A stretch of DNA of 64,000 nucleotides from Candidatus Saccharimonadota bacterium (GCA_017545525.1 JAFWMT010000004.1:1-64000), one strand, 5' to 3'. Shown: positions 14,815 to 24,279, counted from the first letter of the stretch. Notes: generated from the sequence alone by a model not told the origin. Numbers and translations are program-made.

Positions 14815-16536
14815 GTGAAAAATCATCAAAAAGCGTCCAAAAAGCGTCCTTGGGCGAAATATTACGAGGGAGAAGGTATCCCCGAACATATTGATTACCC
14901 TGACTGTTCAATGGTGGATATGGTTATGCAGTCTGCCGAAAAATGGCCTGACAATATCGCATACATTTATTATGGCCATAAAGTGACCTATAAAAACTTT
15001 GTCAAGAAAATCGAAAAAACTGCCCGTGCCTTAAAAAACTATGGCGTCAAGGAAGGTGATCGTGTTACTATCTGCATGCCGAACACCCCAGAGGGAATCG
15101 CCATGGTTTACGCGGTAAATATGGTTGGCGCTATCTGTAACATGGTCCACCCACTCTCATCTGAGAAAGAACTAGAGTATTACATTAAAGTCGCTGAATC
15201 TAAATATGTTTTAGTTATCGACGCGGTTTTTGATAAAATTTATCGTCTTCGTGATACTGCGCAACTTGAGCGTATCATCGTCGTTCGCCCGTCCGACGGT
15301 CTTGGTTTTCTCAAGAAAAAACTCTATAATACTCTTCATGTTAAAAAAGTTCGCCTTCCTGCAAATGATAATCGCGTCGTTTTATGGGAAGATTTTATTG
15401 CTAACTCCTATTTTTATCAGGGGAACTATCACGAAGAACGTGGTGGCGATGATCTTGCCGTAATCATGTACTCCGGCGGCACCACTGGTGCTCCTAAAGC
15501 TGTCATGCTCTCTAATCTTAATATCAATGCTGAGTCTATCTGTGACGGAGCCATGATTCGCCAAGTCGTCCCAGGTGCTACCGTACTTTCTATTTTGCCC
15601 CTGTTCCATTGCTTTGGGCTGGGGGTTTGCATCCATACCCCTCTCTGTAGAGGCATGGGCTGCATCTTAATCCCAGCTTTCTCTCATAAACAATTTGCCG
15701 ACATTATCAGGAAAAATGAACCCAATTTTATTGTCGGCGTACCTACTCTATTTGAAGCACTTACTAATACGAAATTAAGAGCTAACGATTTAAAGTCGGT
15801 TACCGCTGTAATATGTGGTGGCGACGCCTTAAACCAAACCCTACGAGATAAAGTAAATAATTGCTTGAAAAATCATGGTTCTTCCGCTAAGATTCGAGTC
15901 GGCTATGGTCTTACCGAAGGTTCTGGCGCCGTTTGTCTCTCCCCGGAACATACTTTTGCGGATGGCATTATCGGCGTTCCGCTTCCAGATATGGACTTTA
16001 AAATTATCAGAAGCGACACTTTCAACGAAGTACCTGTTGGTGATGAAGGCGAAATCTGTATCTCTGGACCTCTGGTCATGATGGGCTATCTCGGTGATGA
16101 TGCCGAAACCGCCCAGGCTATCCGTTTGCATGACGATGGCAAACTCTGGCTACACACTGGCGACATTGGCTACATGGGCGAAGACGGATTAATTTATTTC
16201 GCTCAAAGGTTGAAACGTATTATTATTTCTTCTGGTTACAATATTTATCCGACTCATCTTGAATCAGTTATCAACTCCCACGAAGCCGTCTTAACTTCTA
16301 CTGTCATCGGCATCGATCACCATTACAAGGGCCAAGTACCAAAAGCCTTCGTCGTCTTAAAACCAGGTTATAAACCAGGTAAACGCTTAGAACGTGAAAT
16401 CAGGGAATTGTTAGAACGCAACGTTCCAATTTATGCCCTCCCAGTCTCATACGAATTTCGCGAAAAACTTCCTACCACTAAAATCGGTAAAGTCGCCTTC
16501 CGCGAACTCGAAAAAGAAGAAAAAAATAAGAAATAA
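14815..16536 (+). CDS. AMP-forming acyl-CoA synthetase-like ligase
   Basis: 573 aa in the ANL (FadD-like) superfamily. The P-loop YSGGTTGAPKAV lies near residue 220, GYGLTEGSGAVCLSPE near 363, LHTGDIGY near 442 with the hinge region AQRLKRIIISSGYNIYP, and the catalytic lysine region PTTKIGKVAFREL near 560. It probably activates a fatty or other carboxylic acid with ATP and CoA. CPR bacteria lack fatty-acid synthesis, so use of host-derived acyl chains is plausible. The start is GTG 14815 after a good AAGGAG site; TATAAT lies near 14783. The stop codon lies inside the first arm of the 16528-16707 palindrome. Confidence 0.88.
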   Translation: MKNHQKASKKRPWAKYYEGEGIPEHIDYPDCSMVDMVMQSAEKWPDNIAYIYYGHKVTYKNFVKKIEKTARALKNYGVKEGDRVTICMPNTPEGIAMVYAVNMVGAICNMVHPLSSEKELEYYIKVAESKYVLVIDAVFDKIYRLRDTAQLERIIVVRPSDGLGFLKKKLYNTLHVKKVRLPANDNRVVLWEDFIANSYFYQGNYHEERGGDDLAVIMYSGGTTGAPKAVMLSNLNINAESICDGAMIRQVVPGATVLSILPLFHCFGLGVCIHTPLCRGMGCILIPAFSHKQFADIIRKNEPNFIVGVPTLFEALTNTKLRANDLKSVTAVICGGDALNQTLRDKVNNCLKNHGSSAKIRVGYGLTEGSGAVCLSPEHTFADGIIGVPLPDMDFKIIRSDTFNEVPVGDEGEICISGPLVMMGYLGDDAETAQAIRLHDDGKLWLHTGDIGYMGEDGLIYFAQRLKRIIISSGYNIYPTHLESVINSHEAVLTSTVIGIDHHYKGQVPKAFVVLKPGYKPGKRLEREIRELLERNVPIYALPVSYEFREKLPTTKIGKVAFRELEKEEKNKK

Positions 16537-16707
16537 GGTATTCTGATGGCATAATGAGATTTAGACCAGATTTCTAAATTGTAAGTTTTGCAACCCAGCA
16601 ATGAAAAAATGTCCCCAGCCCGAAGGGCGAATAAGGACATTTTTTCTTGCCCTGTGTTGCAAGTTTTACAATTTAGAAGTCCAAGCCATCAGAATACCTT
16701 ATTTCTT
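16528..16707. repeat. 180-bp palindrome between convergent genes
   Basis: Three nested stems: 16528-16550 with 16685-16707 (23 bp, perfect), 16572-16594 with 16656-16678 (20 of 23 paired, the mismatch being GTT opposite GTT), and 16604-16614 with 16635-16645 (AAAAAATGTCC/GGACATTTTTT), capped by GCCC-GAA-GGGC. The inner A/T-flanked stem can act as a terminator in both directions. The stop codons of both convergent genes lie within the outer arms. Confidence 0.9.
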
Positions 16708-17628
16708 ATAATTTATTCTTACTCTTATCTGCAATTTCAACGGTTTTTCACGTAAAAACCGATTTTTTCGCCAATTAGGGAAATATTTTCGAAGCATCTC
16801 TCGTGAGCGTCTAAATCCCGGCTTCCCCTCTGGAAATTTTTGAAAATCTTTCGCCGAATCGATTAATAGATTCCAAATAAAGAACCATTCCAGCTCATCG
16901 TGGTACTTTTTTTCTGTATTCTTATCTTTAAATCTCTGATATAAACCATCAAGAGCGGGGAAGATATCAAAAATATGCGGATTAAACTTTTTTTGATGAA
17001 GTACCGACTCTGGATTCGCATTGTAAAAATATAGGGGTTCATCAACGCTTGCAAATTTATCCGTATAGAGAATTAGAGCTGACATCATTTCCATATCTTC
17101 GTGGATTATTCCTTCTTTAAACCGGAAACCGCACTTCCTGTACCATTCCCGGCGGATTAAAACCTGCCATGGCCCCATTCCGTAACGTATGAATCTACTT
17201 TTATAGTCTTTCTCGTTAGTTTCTATCGCTGAAAGATAAGACATTTCTCCCTGTTCGTTCGTCCTTTTCGCCCCCATCATCACCATGTCCGCCCCCGTTT
17301 CGTCCGCTTTCTTAAGTAGTTTTTTTATTGCGGTTTTATCAATATAATCATCCGCATCAATAAACCAGAGATAACGCCCTCTAGCCTTATCTGTTCCAAA
17401 ATTTCGTACTGCCGCCGCCCCAGGCGTTTGGCATTCTAACACAGTAACGATTTTAGGATTATTTTTCGCGTATTTTTTTAAAATAGACAGGGAATTATCT
17501 GTTGAATTGTTATCTATTGCTAGTATTTCTCCTTTGATACTTTCTAATGATGCCAAAATCGAATCTAAACACCTCTCTAGGTATTTACTAGCATTATAAA
17601 CAGGGATAATAACCGATATCTCAGGCAT
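16699..17628 (-). CDS. Family 2 glycosyltransferase
   Basis: 309 aa with a GT-A fold: N-terminal ISVIIPVYNASKYLERCLDS, then the metal-binding region WFIDADDYID (~91-100) and a conserved IIHEDMEM motif (~170-177) where the base-like ED pair lies. No membrane segments are seen, so it acts at the cytoplasmic face, transferring a sugar from a nucleotide donor to a glycan or lipid-linked acceptor. The ATG overlaps the stop of the upstream ATPase gene (TAATG). The C-terminal codons lie in the palindrome arm. Donor and acceptor are unknown. Confidence 0.9.
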   Translation of the reverse strand: MPEISVIIPVYNASKYLERCLDSILASLESIKGEILAIDNNSTDNSLSILKKYAKNNPKIVTVLECQTPGAAAVRNFGTDKARGRYLWFIDADDYIDKTAIKKLLKKADETGADMVMMGAKRTNEQGEMSYLSAIETNEKDYKSRFIRYGMGPWQVLIRREWYRKCGFRFKEGIIHEDMEMMSALILYTDKFASVDEPLYFYNANPESVLHQKKFNPHIFDIFPALDGLYQRFKDKNTEKKYHDELEWFFIWNLLIDSAKDFQKFPEGKPGFRRSREMLRKYFPNWRKNRFLREKPLKLQIRVRINYKK

Positions 17629-19244
17629 TATTTAAAGATATCCTTTAAGATTTTATCTGTGATTTTACGCCCGATTGCACTCCCTGCGGAACCAATTACA
17701 TTCCCAAGGAATCTATCTGCCTTACTCTTTGTGTTCTTTTTCGCCTTATTAGCCTCTCTTTCAGCCTGTGCGCGTCTTTTTTCCTCTTCTCGCTGTCTTT
17801 GCGCTTCTGCTCTTTCAGCGGCCTTCTCGGCGGCAATACGCTCCTTCTCGGCCAATTTTGCTTGTTCATCAGCCGCTTTTTCCGCTGCTTTATCCGCCAA
17901 AATTCGTTGTTTTTCCGCCGCTTCCGCCTCTATTTTCGCCTGTTTTTCTGCCGCTTCCGTGTCTGCTTTTTGCTGAATTACCTCTGCTGCTGACTCCGGG
18001 TCAATCGCTTCATCATATTTACCGCAGAGAGGACTCATATTTATCACTTTATTCCTAGTTACACCATCAATTGCTCCCATTTTACTCTGTGGCGGCAAAA
18101 TAGTTGCTCTTTCCACTATCTCTGGCGCACCTTTTTCATCCTGGAAGGAAATTAGCGCTTCGCCCGTTCCGAGCTCCAAGATAGCCTTCTCTGTATCAAA
18201 TTTTGAATTTGTCCTAAATGCCTGTGCTGCCGCATGCACTGATTTTTGTTCTGATGGCGTATAGGCGCGTAAACTATGTTGTACTCTGTTACCCAGTTGA
18301 GCCAAAATTTCATCTGGAATATCTGTTGGACTTTGAGAAATAAAATAAAGCCCAATTCCGCGTGAACGGATTAATTTTACAATCTGTACAATGCGTTTTA
18401 ACCGGTAGGTCGGCATCCCGTTAAAGAGAAGATGCGCCTCGTCAAAGAAGAACACCAATTTCGGCTTATCAAGATCTCCTACCTCTGGCGAAGTAGAAAA
18501 GAGCGTAGTCAGCAGCCAGAGTAGAAACGCCGCATACATATCTGGACTTTCAAAAAGCGTAACTGCATGTAAAATATTGATTACCCCTCGTCCGCCCTCT
18601 GTTGCAAAGAAATCGCTCACTTCTAATGCCGGTTGGCCAAAGAAATGGTCCGCTCCCTGGTTTTCTAGCGTTAAGAGTGACCGCTGAATCACCCCTATAC
18701 TTTGAGTAGTAATATTGCCATATTTGGTGGAGTATTTGTCCTTATTTTCCGCCACATACTGCAAAACTGCACGTAAATCTTTCAAATCAATTAAAGCTAG
18801 ATTTTCATCTTTTGCAATCGCAAAAGCAATCGCGAGATTGCCTTCCTGCGCCTCGGATAAGCCTAGCATAATTGAAAGCACTTCCGGACCGACCGCTTCT
18901 ACTGTCGCGCGTACCGGATGCCCTTCTGTTCCATATAAGTCCCAAAATCTAACAGGAAATGATTTGGCCTCAAATTCCTTAATTGCCAACTTATCTAAAC
19001 GTTTTTGGATATTTTCATTTACTTCACCTTCTACTGCTGTTCCGGCGAGATCTCCTTTAACATCCGCCAGAAATACCGGCACTCCCGCATCTGAAAAACT
19101 CTCCGCCATTACCTTCAAGGTAATAGTTTTGCCAGAACCTGACGCCCCTGTAATCAGCCCATGCCGATTCGCCATCTGTGGCAGAATCGCCAGCTCCTTA
19201 CCTTCTTCACTTTTACCTATTAAAAGTCGATTATTTGCTAGCAT
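17628..19244 (-). CDS. HerA/DUF853-type ATPase
   Basis: I place the start at ATG 19244, six bases after a GAGGAG site, giving 538 aa. Walker A GASGSGKT is at 33-40 and Walker B LVFFFDEAHLLF near 265. The protein matches the YjgR/DUF853 branch of HerA-like helicases, which form hexameric ATPases. The last ~110 residues are an Ala/Glu/Lys/Arg-rich coiled coil (EKAAERAEAQRQREEEKRR), ending in a short basic tail. A DNA-translocating function is plausible but unproven for this branch. It is co-transcribed with the glycosyltransferase. Confidence 0.85.
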   Translation of the reverse strand: MLANNRLLIGKSEEGKELAILPQMANRHGLITGASGSGKTITLKVMAESFSDAGVPVFLADVKGDLAGTAVEGEVNENIQKRLDKLAIKEFEAKSFPVRFWDLYGTEGHPVRATVEAVGPEVLSIMLGLSEAQEGNLAIAFAIAKDENLALIDLKDLRAVLQYVAENKDKYSTKYGNITTQSIGVIQRSLLTLENQGADHFFGQPALEVSDFFATEGGRGVINILHAVTLFESPDMYAAFLLWLLTTLFSTSPEVGDLDKPKLVFFFDEAHLLFNGMPTYRLKRIVQIVKLIRSRGIGLYFISQSPTDIPDEILAQLGNRVQHSLRAYTPSEQKSVHAAAQAFRTNSKFDTEKAILELGTGEALISFQDEKGAPEIVERATILPPQSKMGAIDGVTRNKVINMSPLCGKYDEAIDPESAAEVIQQKADTEAAEKQAKIEAEAAEKQRILADKAAEKAADEQAKLAEKERIAAEKAAERAEAQRQREEEKRRAQAEREANKAKKNTKSKADRFLGNVIGSAGSAIGRKITDKILKDIFK

Positions 19245-19526
19245 AGAAACTCCTCTTTTCTCCATTTTATCACGTTTACAGCCATTATATAATTAGAATT
19301 TCAAGGTGGGGGGTTGAAATTTCAAATAATCTGTGCCTATAATGCGTTCGGGTTGATTTTGGAGTTTAATGGGCCAAGAATTACAAGCGCAAGAAAGTAG
19401 TTTGTGTTGTGTGAGGTGACCGTTAAACAATATTCTAGGTATCAGGTTGCCAGGAAGGATGATAAAATGACCATAGAATTTAACCTTCTTCGTATCATTC
19501 TGCGGAAGCGTAATTCCAAACCAAAA
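19245..19526. other. Intergenic region with hairpin and tiny ORFs
   Basis: This region contains an 8-bp inverted repeat AATTTCAA/TTGAAATT (19297-19321) around a G-run, a plus-strand TATAAT (~19341), and two tiny plus-strand frames: 16 codons from ATG 19369 and 22 codons from ATG 19467 after an AGGAAGG site. The second frame's stop falls in the minus-strand terminator stem. Neither is strong enough to call a gene. Confidence 0.4.
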
Positions 19527-19552
19527 AAAGATTAGGCCGTTAAAGCCTAATC
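19523..19552 (-). terminator. Terminator of second ABC operon
   Basis: On the minus strand GATTAGGC-TTTAACG-GCCTAATC is followed by seven T. It lies ~80 bases past the permease stop. Confidence 0.85.
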
Positions 19553-19631
19553 AAACCAACCCATACAGAAGAGCGTTTCCTAGAAGCGCTTTTCTAGTAC
19601 CTTAATTATACCACACTTTAGAAAAACAAGC

Positions 19632-20426
19632 TTAATCTAAATTGATTTTTCTGAATAATCGTTCTGAAATTAGATAATTTACTCCAATCATTATGACATA
19701 AAGCAAAATAGATAAGATGAAAACTGGCTTTAGGACGCTGATATCGGGTATCGCTAGTTCGCTAGAAAGTAAAGGCTCGCCGATCTCTGGGTTTACCCCT
19801 GCCAAAATCAGTATTCCAACTACAATTATCACTTGGGTCATCACATAGCAAATCAAACCAAATAGAACCGACCATCTTACCCGATTTGCCAGCTTTTTGA
19901 AACCCAGAATAATCCCAGTATAACCCGAAAATAACATCGCCATGATTTCTAGTAACACTATAACGACCATTGCTAACACTAATTTTACTGCCGTGCTATC
20001 TAGCATACTTGCCATCGGCGAAAGTAGATTTTTCAGCCCTTCAAAACTTTCTGGTGTTAACCACGCAATTGCCATTACCACTATCACTATCACTGTGCTC
20101 GTGATAAGAGTAATTAGCCCCATCAAAAACTTCGATAAGTACAGATTTCGTCGCGGAACCGGTAGAGTATGCATTAAATATCCTTCATCGCCATACAAAT
20201 TGCTCTTAAAATATACCCATAGACGCATCAAATTATTAATTAAAATATTCGCAATCATTGCAATTGTTGCTCCATTGAAAACGTAAGCCAAGATTATTAA
20301 AAAGAGGGAATCACCAACCGCAAAAAGTATCCTCGTGATTGCTGCAAATATTAACGCCAGTATATAGAAAATCGCTAAAAATTTAAAATTAGCCTTTAAA
20401 TCATATTTCAACAATTTACCTAGCAT
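19632..20426 (-). CDS. ABC transporter permease, 264 aa
   Basis: A hydrophobic protein with six or so membrane helices, beginning MLGKLLKYDLKANFKF, the typical short cytoplasmic start of ABC-2 type permeases. It overlaps the ATPase gene by 11 bases. With that ATPase it forms a second, smaller export-type ABC system in the window. Cargo is unknown. No regulator of the GntR type lies beside it. Confidence 0.8.
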   Translation of the reverse strand: MLGKLLKYDLKANFKFLAIFYILALIFAAITRILFAVGDSLFLIILAYVFNGATIAMIANILINNLMRLWVYFKSNLYGDEGYLMHTLPVPRRNLYLSKFLMGLITLITSTVIVIVVMAIAWLTPESFEGLKNLLSPMASMLDSTAVKLVLAMVVIVLLEIMAMLFSGYTGIILGFKKLANRVRWSVLFGLICYVMTQVIIVVGILILAGVNPEIGEPLLSSELAIPDISVLKPVFILSILLYVIMIGVNYLISERLFRKINLD

Positions 20427-21123
20427 TTTTTAGCTCCTTTCTAAAAATCTCATCAATTGAGGCTTTGTATTTCTTTCGTAAAACATCCGCCTCCTCTTGC
20501 ATTACTACTTGTCCTTTATCAATCAGAATTACCTCATCCAAAATTCGTTCAATATCCGCTACTAAATGCGTCGAAATAATCAAACTCGCTTTCTCGTTGA
20601 TATTCGCCAAAATCGTATCAAGAATATAATCACGTGTTGCCGGGTCAACCCCGCCTAACGGCTCATCCAGAATGTAAAGTTTTGCTCGCCGAGACATTAC
20701 CAGTACAAGCTGTACCTTTTCTTGCATTCCTTTACTTAACGCCGAAATACGTTGTCCCTCGTCTAAGTCTAAATCCTTTAATAATTTTCGCGCTCGCTTG
20801 ATATCGAAATCAGGATAAAAATCCTGGAAAAACTCCAATGTCTTTTTTACGCTCATATTTCGGCTAAAATATGTCCTTTCTGGTAAATAGGAGATTATGC
20901 TTTTACTGCTTACCCCAGGCTTCTTGCCGTTAATCAAAACTTCGCCCGTTGTTGGCGTCAGTAAATCATTTATTAATTTAATTAAAGTTGTTTTGCCAGA
21001 ACCATTTTTTCCCAACAACCCAATAATCTTGCCAGTAGGTATTTTTAAATTTACATCCGTTAATGCCTGTTTCTTACCGAATTTTTTGCTCAATCCTCGG
21101 CATTCCAATAAAACCATTTTCAC
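20416..21123 (-). CDS. ABC transporter ATP-binding protein
   Basis: 235 aa with Walker A GKNGSGKTT (38-46), signature ALSKGMQEK, Walker B LYILDEPLGGVD and the H-loop in IISTHL. It resembles the ATPases of small YtrB/BcrA-like exporters. AGGAG precedes the ATG. It overlaps the 264-aa permease gene, its likely partner. Confidence 0.92.
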   Translation of the reverse strand: MKMVLLECRGLSKKFGKKQALTDVNLKIPTGKIIGLLGKNGSGKTTLIKLINDLLTPTTGEVLINGKKPGVSSKSIISYLPERTYFSRNMSVKKTLEFFQDFYPDFDIKRARKLLKDLDLDEGQRISALSKGMQEKVQLVLVMSRRAKLYILDEPLGGVDPATRDYILDTILANINEKASLIISTHLVADIERILDEVILIDKGQVVMQEEADVLRKKYKASIDEIFRKELKNAR

Positions 21124-21215
21124 TCCTTTTGTTTAATTCTACCCCTAAGCATTAGCAAAGTCAACATAGCTAAAGCACGACGAAGCTCGTCCTAAGCATG
21201 TGCTATAATGATTGT

Positions 21216-21707
21216 ATGTTCTGGAAAATTCTGGTTGTTTTAGTCATTTCCATGATTCCATTAATTGAGCTTCGTGGTGCTATTCCCATCGCTGTTGGTA
21301 TGGATCTTGGTCTTCCTGAATGGCTGGTCCTAATTGTTGCCATCATCGGCAACATTATTCCGGTCCCTATTATTTACTTTTTTGCTCGCAAAATCCTGAC
21401 ATGGGGGAATGAAAAATGCAAATGGAAATCATTTAAAAAATTTTGTAATTTCTGCCTTAAAAAAGGCGAAAAAGGTGGCGAAAAACTTTTGCAGAAAGCA
21501 GGGAAACACGGCACTTATTTCGCACTCTTTCTTTTTGTCGCCATCCCGCTTCCTGGCACAGGCGCTTGGACTGGCACTCTTGCTGCCAGTATTTTAAACC
21601 TGGATTTTAAGAAAACTCTTATTGCCATTATCGCCGGGGTTTTAGTCGCCGGGCTAATCATGCTCGCCGCTTCTCTCGGACTTTTTAAAGTTCTTTTTGG
21701 TGTATAA
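21216..21707 (+). CDS. Small multidrug export family membrane protein
   Basis: I place the start at ATG 21216: the earlier in-frame ATG (21198) lies before the TATAAT box and could not be in the mRNA. TATAAT lies six bases before 21216, so this is a leaderless gene. The 163-aa product has about four helices and the pattern SMIPLIELRGAIPIA near the N terminus and IPLPGTGAWTGTLAA near 110. It matches the COG2426/PF06695 family, named for multidrug export but poorly characterised. Function as a small exporter or channel is uncertain. Confidence 0.85.
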   Translation: MFWKILVVLVISMIPLIELRGAIPIAVGMDLGLPEWLVLIVAIIGNIIPVPIIYFFARKILTWGNEKCKWKSFKKFCNFCLKKGEKGGEKLLQKAGKHGTYFALFLFVAIPLPGTGAWTGTLAASILNLDFKKTLIAIIAGVLVAGLIMLAASLGLFKVLFGV

Positions 21708-21727
21708 TTAACTAAAAGGAGTATATT

Positions 21728-22207
21728 ATGAAAACACTAGTAGTTTATTATTCGGCCACTGGTCACACTAAAAGAGTTGCCGAAGAAATCGCCCAAAATC
21801 TTAATGCCGACCTTTTCGAAATCGTCCCAGCAGCTCCATATTCCGATAAGGATCTTGATTGGACCGATACAGATTCGCGTTGTTCGCGCGAAAACGATAA
21901 CCCGGAGCTTCGTGATATAGAATTAGAAACTACTACCGTCCCAAATTGGGATAGTTATGATCAGGTCATTATCGGCTATCCAATCTGGTGGGGAATTTCC
22001 GCCTGGCCAGTTAATTCTTTTGTTAAAACCCAAGATTTTGCCGACAAAACTGTCATCCCATTCTGTACTTCTCATTCTTCTGGGTTAGATGATAGTGATT
22101 TAAAACTAAAAAATGATGCCAAGGGCGGCAACTGGCAAGAAGGTCATCGCTTTTTCCAAGACGCCCCCGCTTCTGCTATTAAAACTTGGGCCGAAAGCCT
22201 ATCGTAA
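21728..22207 (+). CDS. Flavodoxin-like protein
   Basis: 159 aa. The FMN phosphate loop YYSATGHTKRVAEEIA is at 8-23 and the region YPIWWGISAWPV (~85-96) contributes flavin-stacking aromatics. It matches the flavodoxin_4-like group of reductases rather than a classical electron-carrier flavodoxin. It starts 20 bases after the export-family gene, with AAAAGGAG before the ATG, so the two may form an operon. The redox partner is unknown. Confidence 0.88.
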   Translation: MKTLVVYYSATGHTKRVAEEIAQNLNADLFEIVPAAPYSDKDLDWTDTDSRCSRENDNPELRDIELETTTVPNWDSYDQVIIGYPIWWGISAWPVNSFVKTQDFADKTVIPFCTSHSSGLDDSDLKLKNDAKGGNWQEGHRFFQDAPASAIKTWAESLS

Positions 22208-22328
22208 AAAAAGACCCGCTAGGGTCATATGGCTCCCGGGACTGGACTCGCACCGGAGCGAAGCGGAGGTCCGAGTCCAGTACAAAAAAAGACCCGCTAG
22301 GGTCATATGGCTCCCGGGACTGGACTCG
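22206..22328. repeat. Tandem duplication of tRNA-Asn tail plus terminator
   Basis: A 45-bp perfect direct repeat occupies 22206-22250 and 22284-22328. Read on the minus strand each copy contains CGAGTCCAGTCCCGGGAGCCA-type tRNA 3' sequence followed by a terminator (GACCC-TAGC-GGGTC then T run). Between the copies lies a 33-bp GC-rich segment (22251-22283) whose end pairs with the T-arm. Only the 22284-22382 copy belongs to a full tRNA. Confidence 0.9.
22284..22304 (-). terminator. Terminator of tRNA-Asn (first copy)
   Basis: On the minus strand GACCCTAGCGGGTC is followed by seven T. The same element is repeated at 22206-22226. Confidence 0.85.
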
Positions 22329-22382
22329 AACCAGCAACCTCGAAGTTAACAGCTTCTTGCTCCACCATTGAGCTACCCGGGA
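22308..22382 (-). tRNA. tRNA-Asn(GUU)
   Basis: Acceptor TCCCGGG/CCCGGGA, D-stem GCTC/GAGC, anticodon loop CTGTTAA (GUU), T-loop TTCGAGT, discriminator G and encoded CCA. The anticodon stem has an A27-G43 mismatch. Confidence 0.93.
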
Positions 22383-22476
22383 ACGTGCCTCTATTATAGC
22401 ATATTTTTTTAAAATATGGTAAAATTAAATGAGTTATTTATTTTTTAAGTATTTCGAAAATGCAGAAAGGAAGATC

Positions 22477-24243
22477 ATGGAAGAAAAGACAATCCAAATT
22501 GCTGGTTCTATCACCGTTGACGAGCTATCCAAAGCCCTTGGTCTTTCTGTATCTGAATTAATCGGAACTTTATTTAAAAACGGCATTGTCGCGACTATTA
22601 ATCAGCGCCTCGATTTCGAAACCGCTTCTATTATTATTGACGAACTTGGTCTTAAAAATGTGAAGTTGGAAAAAAAGAATACCTCTACTAAAACTTCCGA
22701 TTTTCATCGTGAGCTTTCCGATAAGGCGGTTACTAGACCTCCGGTTGTCGCAGTTATGGGCCATGTCGATCACGGTAAAACTACTCTTCTCGATACGCTT
22801 TTAAATAAGAAAACCGTCGAAGCCGAAGCTGGCGGCATTACTCAACATATTTCCGCTTATCAGTTAGAGCATGATGGCCGTCTCATTACTTTTCTTGATA
22901 CTCCAGGCCACGAAGCCTTCGCTGCTATTCGTCAGCACGGCGCTATGCTAACCGATATTGTAATTATCGTCGTTGCCGCCGATGATGGTGTTAAGCCTCA
23001 GACAATCGAAGCAATTAATTTTGCTAAATCTGCTAACGCTAAAATTATCGTTGCAATTAATAAAATTGACCGCGAAGGTGCCGACATTCCTCGTACCATG
23101 GCAGATTTGTCCCAAAATGGTCTCCAACCTGAAGAATGGGGCGGCGATATTACAATGGTGCCAATTTCTGCCAAAATGAATCAGAATCTCGATCAACTGC
23201 TCGATATGATACTTTTGACCGCCGATATCGAAGAGCTGAAAGCTGATGTTGACATCCCAGCCGAAGGCCTCGTAATTGAGTCCCACATGGAAACTGGCAA
23301 GGGCTCGGTCGTTAATCTTTTGGTTACTGGCGGGGAATTAAAGACTGGCGAATTTATCGTTGCTGGGAGTACCTACGGGAAAGTTCGCACTATGTTAGAT
23401 TGGCGTGGTAAACCCAAAGGTAAAGCCACTCCTTCTACTCCAGTTACGATTACCGGCTTCAAAGAACTTCCGAATTTCGGCGACCGTTTTATTGAGGCAA
23501 AAGACGAAAAAACTGCGCGCAAAATGGCACTGCTTAACGCTCAAGCCGCCTCGGATGCATCCGCTGATGCAAATGTTACTTCTACCGATCTTCTCCGTAT
23601 GATGAATGTTGCCGATAACACAAAGGTATTTAATGTTATTGTTAAAGGCGACGTGCTCGGTTCGGTTACCTCAGTCGTTGATAGTCTCAAACTCATCGAT
23701 ACCAAAGGCGAAATTACCTTAAATATTGTTTCTACCGGTGTTGGCGATATCAATGAAAACGATGTCTATATGGCTGCTGGCGAAAACACTGTTATTTATG
23801 GTTTTAACGTTTCCGTCCCAATTAACATTTCAAAGATGGCGGCGCGTGACAATGTCCCGATTCGTACCTACAAAGTTATTTATGAACTCTTAGACGACGC
23901 CAAACACGAAATGGAAAATCTCCTCGATGCTGAAATTATTGAAGAAGATAAGGGAGAATTAAAAGTTCTTGGTGTCTTCCGTACTGAAAAAACCAGTATT
24001 ATTGCTGGTGGGGAAGTACTAAATGGCGACGTGAAGCCTAATTATCTCGCTCGTATTATTCGTGATAAAAAATATCTTGGCGAAGCCGAAGTAACCTCTG
24101 TCCAAAAGGAAAAAATGGACGTTAAAGAGCTTGTTGCCGGCGAAACTGGTGGTCTTGCTCTTAAAACTAACTCTAGAATCGACCTCCAAATCGGCGATCG
24201 TCTTAAATTCTTCACCCGCGAGACGAAAAAACGAACTTTGTAA
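22477..24243 (+). CDS. infB: Translation initiation factor IF-2
   Basis: The start is ATG 22477, six bases after an AAAGGAA site; an earlier in-frame ATG has no such support. The 588-aa protein has an IF2_N domain (~5-55, SITVDELSKALGLSVSELIGTLFKNG), then the GTPase domain with GHVDHGKTTLLD (~95), DTPGHEAF, NKID, and the C-terminal beta-barrel and C1/C2 domains. It places initiator tRNA on the 30S subunit. The long N-terminal extension of E. coli IF-2 is missing, as in small genomes. Confidence 0.97.
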   Translation: MEEKTIQIAGSITVDELSKALGLSVSELIGTLFKNGIVATINQRLDFETASIIIDELGLKNVKLEKKNTSTKTSDFHRELSDKAVTRPPVVAVMGHVDHGKTTLLDTLLNKKTVEAEAGGITQHISAYQLEHDGRLITFLDTPGHEAFAAIRQHGAMLTDIVIIVVAADDGVKPQTIEAINFAKSANAKIIVAINKIDREGADIPRTMADLSQNGLQPEEWGGDITMVPISAKMNQNLDQLLDMILLTADIEELKADVDIPAEGLVIESHMETGKGSVVNLLVTGGELKTGEFIVAGSTYGKVRTMLDWRGKPKGKATPSTPVTITGFKELPNFGDRFIEAKDEKTARKMALLNAQAASDASADANVTSTDLLRMMNVADNTKVFNVIVKGDVLGSVTSVVDSLKLIDTKGEITLNIVSTGVGDINENDVYMAAGENTVIYGFNVSVPINISKMAARDNVPIRTYKVIYELLDDAKHEMENLLDAEIIEEDKGELKVLGVFRTEKTSIIAGGEVLNGDVKPNYLARIIRDKKYLGEAEVTSVQKEKMDVKELVAGETGGLALKTNSRIDLQIGDRLKFFTRETKKRTL

Positions 24244-24279
24244 AACTTTATGCTATAATTAAACATAAGGAGAATTATC

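Noticed and set aside
22113-22371. Frames of 61-78 codons with a repeated peptide
   Set aside because: They are readings through the tRNA-Asn gene and its duplicated tail.
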